9,035 bases of DNA from Pseudomonadota bacterium (GTDB lineage: Bacteria > Pseudomonadota > Alphaproteobacteria > Rhizobiales > Devosiaceae): positions 1-9,035 of the forward strand of contig JAEWCE010000078.1 of NCBI GenBank assembly GCA_023390785.1. The letters run 5' to 3'. The position numbers and the translations under genes were made by a program. The notes beneath the pieces are model-generated. The model worked only from the letters and a program-made list of their open reading frames with translations, was not told the DNA's origin and searched no databases. Positions 8,033 to 9,035 of this stretch are shown here, one piece after another (position 1 is the stretch's first letter; each line of letters starts with the position of its first letter).

Positions 8033-8061
8033 TTGCACCGGCGACTCCCCTCGCCTATCAG
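8033..8061 (+). promoter_or_regulatory. Candidate sigma-70-type promoter
   Basis: TTGCAC (8033-8038) and TATCAG (8056-8061) are separated by exactly 17 bases. Neither box is a strong match (three and four of six consensus positions), but the spacing is ideal and transcription would start near 8068, a short distance before the well-formed ribosome binding site at 8086. It would serve the 22-codon frame and possibly the DUF1127-like gene. Confidence 0.35.
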
Positions 8062-8097
8062 GCGCACGTCCCAACGCCAACCACGAAGGAGTCGCAC

Positions 8098-8166
8098 ATG
8101 ACCGATCTGCTTTGCGCCTTGACCCGTGGCAAAACCGTGGGGACCTGGGGAATGCAGCGAGCCTGA
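8098..8166 (+). CDS. Possible 22-residue leader peptide or small protein
   Basis: An ATG at 8098 opens a 22-codon frame (MTDLLCALTRGKTVGTWGMQRA). It follows AAGGAG at 8086-8091 with an ideal 6-base gap, the best Shine-Dalgarno in the right half of the window, and lies downstream of a promoter-like pair. I recognise no family. It has no run of a single amino acid, so it is not an obvious attenuator leader of the trp or his kind. A short hairpin follows (GGCCG, loop CAA, CGGCC, about 8178-8190). It may be a leader peptide for the DUF1127-like gene 178 bp downstream, an independent small protein, or the remnant of a longer gene. No comparison is possible from one sequence. Confidence 0.4.
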   Translation: MTDLLCALTRGKTVGTWGMQRA

Positions 8167-8343
8167 CGGCTCTTCCGGCCGCAACGGCCAGTTCCCTCAC
8201 CCCTCCTAGCCACCGCTAACGCAACCGCCGGTTCGAGTCCGCCCGAGGCCTAGCTGTCTCCGGCGCCCGCACCGGTCCCGTCAGCACCAACCAACGTCCA
8301 TCCCCCAGGGAGCCGGCGCGACAAGGCGTCCGGCATTGCACCA

Positions 8344-8550
8344 ATGACTCTGTCCAACACGCAACTGCGCAACAGCTTCGTTCCCTCCATCGCCCGCCGC
8401 GACCGCTCGGTCGTGAGCCGGCTGTTGTCAGCCATTCTCTCGCAATGGCCCGAGCGGACGCGAGGCTCCCCTCCGCTGCCCAACTACCTCCGCCGCGACC
8501 TCGGGCTCGACCCGGTCGACGAAAGCCGGAAATACTGGGACCATCAGTAA
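8344..8550 (+). CDS. Small DUF1127-like protein
   Basis: The 68-residue product ends in LPNYLRRDLGLDPVDESRKYWDHQ-type sequence. The LRRD(I/L)GL core near residues 49-55 is the hallmark of the C-terminal part of DUF1127 (YjiS-like) proteins, small basic proteins abundant in alphaproteobacteria. The tail rich in Tyr, Trp, Asp and His fits a rhizobial-type subgroup. The N-terminal half is basic and helical-looking (IARRDRSVVSRLLSAILSQW). Some DUF1127 proteins have been linked to RNA metabolism and phosphate or stress responses, but nothing here fixes the role. The start at 8344 has no convincing ribosome binding site, so translation may depend on upstream coupling or the start may be wrong. It converges on the DUF559 gene 38 bp away. 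Confidence 0.7.
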   Translation: MTLSNTQLRNSFVPSIARRDRSVVSRLLSAILSQWPERTRGSPPLPNYLRRDLGLDPVDESRKYWDHQ

Positions 8551-8583
8551 TCCCTCCCCTGCGCTGCTTTTGGCAGTCAGGCC

Positions 8584-8638
8584 CTCCCCTACGGCGCAGC
8601 CGTGGGGGAGGTGCCGCCGGAGGCGGCGGAGGGGGTGG
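8584..8638. repeat. Structured GC-rich repeat, left copy (two adjacent hairpins)
   Basis: The first hairpin pairs 8584-8595 (CTCCCCTACGGC) with 8599-8610 over a 3-base loop: 12 bp including one G-T pair. The second pairs GCCGCC (8613-8618) with GGCGGC (8622-8627) over GGA, followed by GGAGGGGGTGG. The 37 bases 8602-8638 match an inverted copy at 8995-9031 at 31 positions. The first hairpin contains the DUF559 stop codon (8589-8591), and residues 117-132 of that protein are encoded by the repeat. This looks like a REP-type dispersed palindrome, and may also act as a transcript end. Confidence 0.8.
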
Positions 8639-8987
8639 CCGCTTGCACGATCGCCGCAATGACTGCGGCAGGCCTTGCGCTGACATCGGCAGCGGGTACT
8701 CGCAAGACACGCACGCCCTGCGCCTCGAGCCATCGGTCCCGCTGAGCATCGTGCGCGCGCTGGTCCGGTTCGGCGTGAACCGGCCCGTCGACCTCAACGC
8801 ACAGTCGTGCGGAGGCACAGTAGAAATCGAGCACGTATGAGCCGATCGGATGCTGGCGGCGAAAGCGCAGCTTTAGCTGACTTCCCCGAAGCATCGCCCA
8901 TAGGAGCCGTTCCGGCTCGGTCATCGTCCAGCGCAGCTTCCGGGCGCGTTCAGAAATCGCGGGAGATGGCCTGGTTCTCGCCTCCAC
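8589..8987 (-). CDS. DUF559 (Vsr-like PD-(D/E)XK) endonuclease-like protein
   Basis: The 132-residue protein follows the DUF559 pattern throughout: RARKLRWTMTEPERLLWAML (residues 14-33, with the conserved Glu26), LKLRFRRQHPIGSYVLDFYC (38-57, with Asp54), LCVEVDGPVHAE (62-73, with Glu65-x-Asp67 and His71), then D80, R83 and the GVRVLRV strand (91-97). These are the candidate catalytic residues of the very-short-patch-repair-like nuclease fold, and all appear intact. The DNA target is unknown. I chose the GTG at 8987 because the conserved ERARKLR segment precedes the first ATG (8924). The only upstream purine-rich site, GGAGGGGG about 10 bases before the GTG, belongs to the right repeat. Residues 117-132 (ATPSAASGGTSPTAAP) are low-complexity and encoded by the left repeat, so the true domain probably ends near 115. 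Confidence 0.88.
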   Translation of the reverse strand: MEARTRPSPAISERARKLRWTMTEPERLLWAMLRGSQLKLRFRRQHPIGSYVLDFYCASARLCVEVDGPVHAEPDQRAHDAQRDRWLEAQGVRVLRVPAADVSARPAAVIAAIVQAATPSAASGGTSPTAAP

Positions 8988-8994
8988 TCGGCGT

Positions 8995-9031
8995 CCACCC
9001 CCTCCGACGGCTTCGCCGCCACCTCCCCCAT
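8995..9031 (-). repeat. Structured GC-rich repeat, right copy (inverted)
   Basis: Read on the minus strand this is the second copy of the repeat at 8602-8638, identical at 31 of 37 positions. Its hairpin is GGCGGC, loop GAA, GCCGTC. Four of the six differences are paired changes that keep the stem: one C-G pair became G-C and another became a G-T pair. Its GGAGGGGG end provides the only plausible ribosome binding site for the DUF559 gene, which starts 8 bases inside the copy. The window ends four bases after the repeat, so any outer hairpin is cut off. Confidence 0.8.
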
Positions 9032-9035
9032 GCTA

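Larger units (their letters stand above)
7782..8097. other. Intergenic region upstream of hisS
   Basis: These 316 bases separate the divergent hisS and the short frame at 8098. They hold a possible hisS promoter (minus strand, near 7808-7836), the 56-bp tandem duplication at 7863-7974, and a promoter-like pair reading rightward at 8033-8061. Open frames crossing the region on either strand look like no known protein. I see no tRNA, riboswitch or T-box features. Confidence 0.6.

Noticed and set aside
8225..8250. A tRNA T-arm-like string (GGTTCGAGTCC near 8231-8241)
   Set aside because: The flanking bases do not form a full T stem (one C-C mismatch). There is no matching acceptor 5' strand, D arm or anticodon arm at the right distance upstream, and no CCA follows in the expected place.
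8216..8818. A 200-codon minus-strand open frame spanning the DUF1127-like and DUF559 genes
   Set aside because: It overlaps two better-supported genes, contains a poly-proline stretch caused by the GC-rich repeat, and resembles no family.

Overview
The window is GC-rich bacterial chromosome, most likely from an alphaproteobacterium of the Hyphomicrobiales (a Devosia- or Pelagibacterium-like organism is my best guess). The reasons are the short-form HisG paired with HisZ, the hisS-hisZ-hisG order, the alphaproteobacterial style of the HisRS motif 2 loop, and a small DUF1127-like protein ending in an LRRDLGL...YWDH tail. The genus is inferred from gene style only.

Layout: (1) 1-2084 holds the groES-groEL chaperonin operon, with a perfect hairpin just before the groES ribosome binding site and a clear intrinsic terminator after groEL. 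(2) 2202-2678 encodes a small exported protein of unknown function. It is followed by a doubtful 51-residue reading frame whose stop codon overlaps the stop of the next, opposing gene. (3) 2912-4324 holds a divergent pair of membrane proteins: a TauE/SafE (YfcA-type) permease on the minus strand and a GtrA-family protein on the plus strand. (4) 4345-4464 is a large inverted-repeat element whose two arms each carry their own hairpin. It sits between the convergent ends of gtrA and hisG. (5) 4521-7781, minus strand, is a tightly overlapped hisS-hisZ-hisG operon. It joins histidyl-tRNA charging to the first step of histidine biosynthesis; HisZ is the regulatory partner of the short HisG. (6) 7782-8343 is mostly non-coding. 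It contains a two-copy 56-bp tandem duplication, then a promoter-like pair, a strong Shine-Dalgarno and a 22-codon reading frame. (7) 8344-8550 is a small DUF1127-like gene. (8) 8589-8987, minus strand, is a DUF559 (Vsr-like PD-(D/E)XK) nuclease gene framed by two inverted copies of a structured GC-rich repeat.

Most of the window is ordinary housekeeping DNA. The part most worth a second look is the right edge. The two repeat copies flanking the DUF559 gene differ mainly at positions that keep a hairpin paired. One copy supplies the gene's putative ribosome binding site and the other encodes its last ~16 residues and contains its stop region. This looks like a nuclease gene living inside a repeat pair, an arrangement that resembles REP-associated transposase (RAYT) loci but with a different enzyme.
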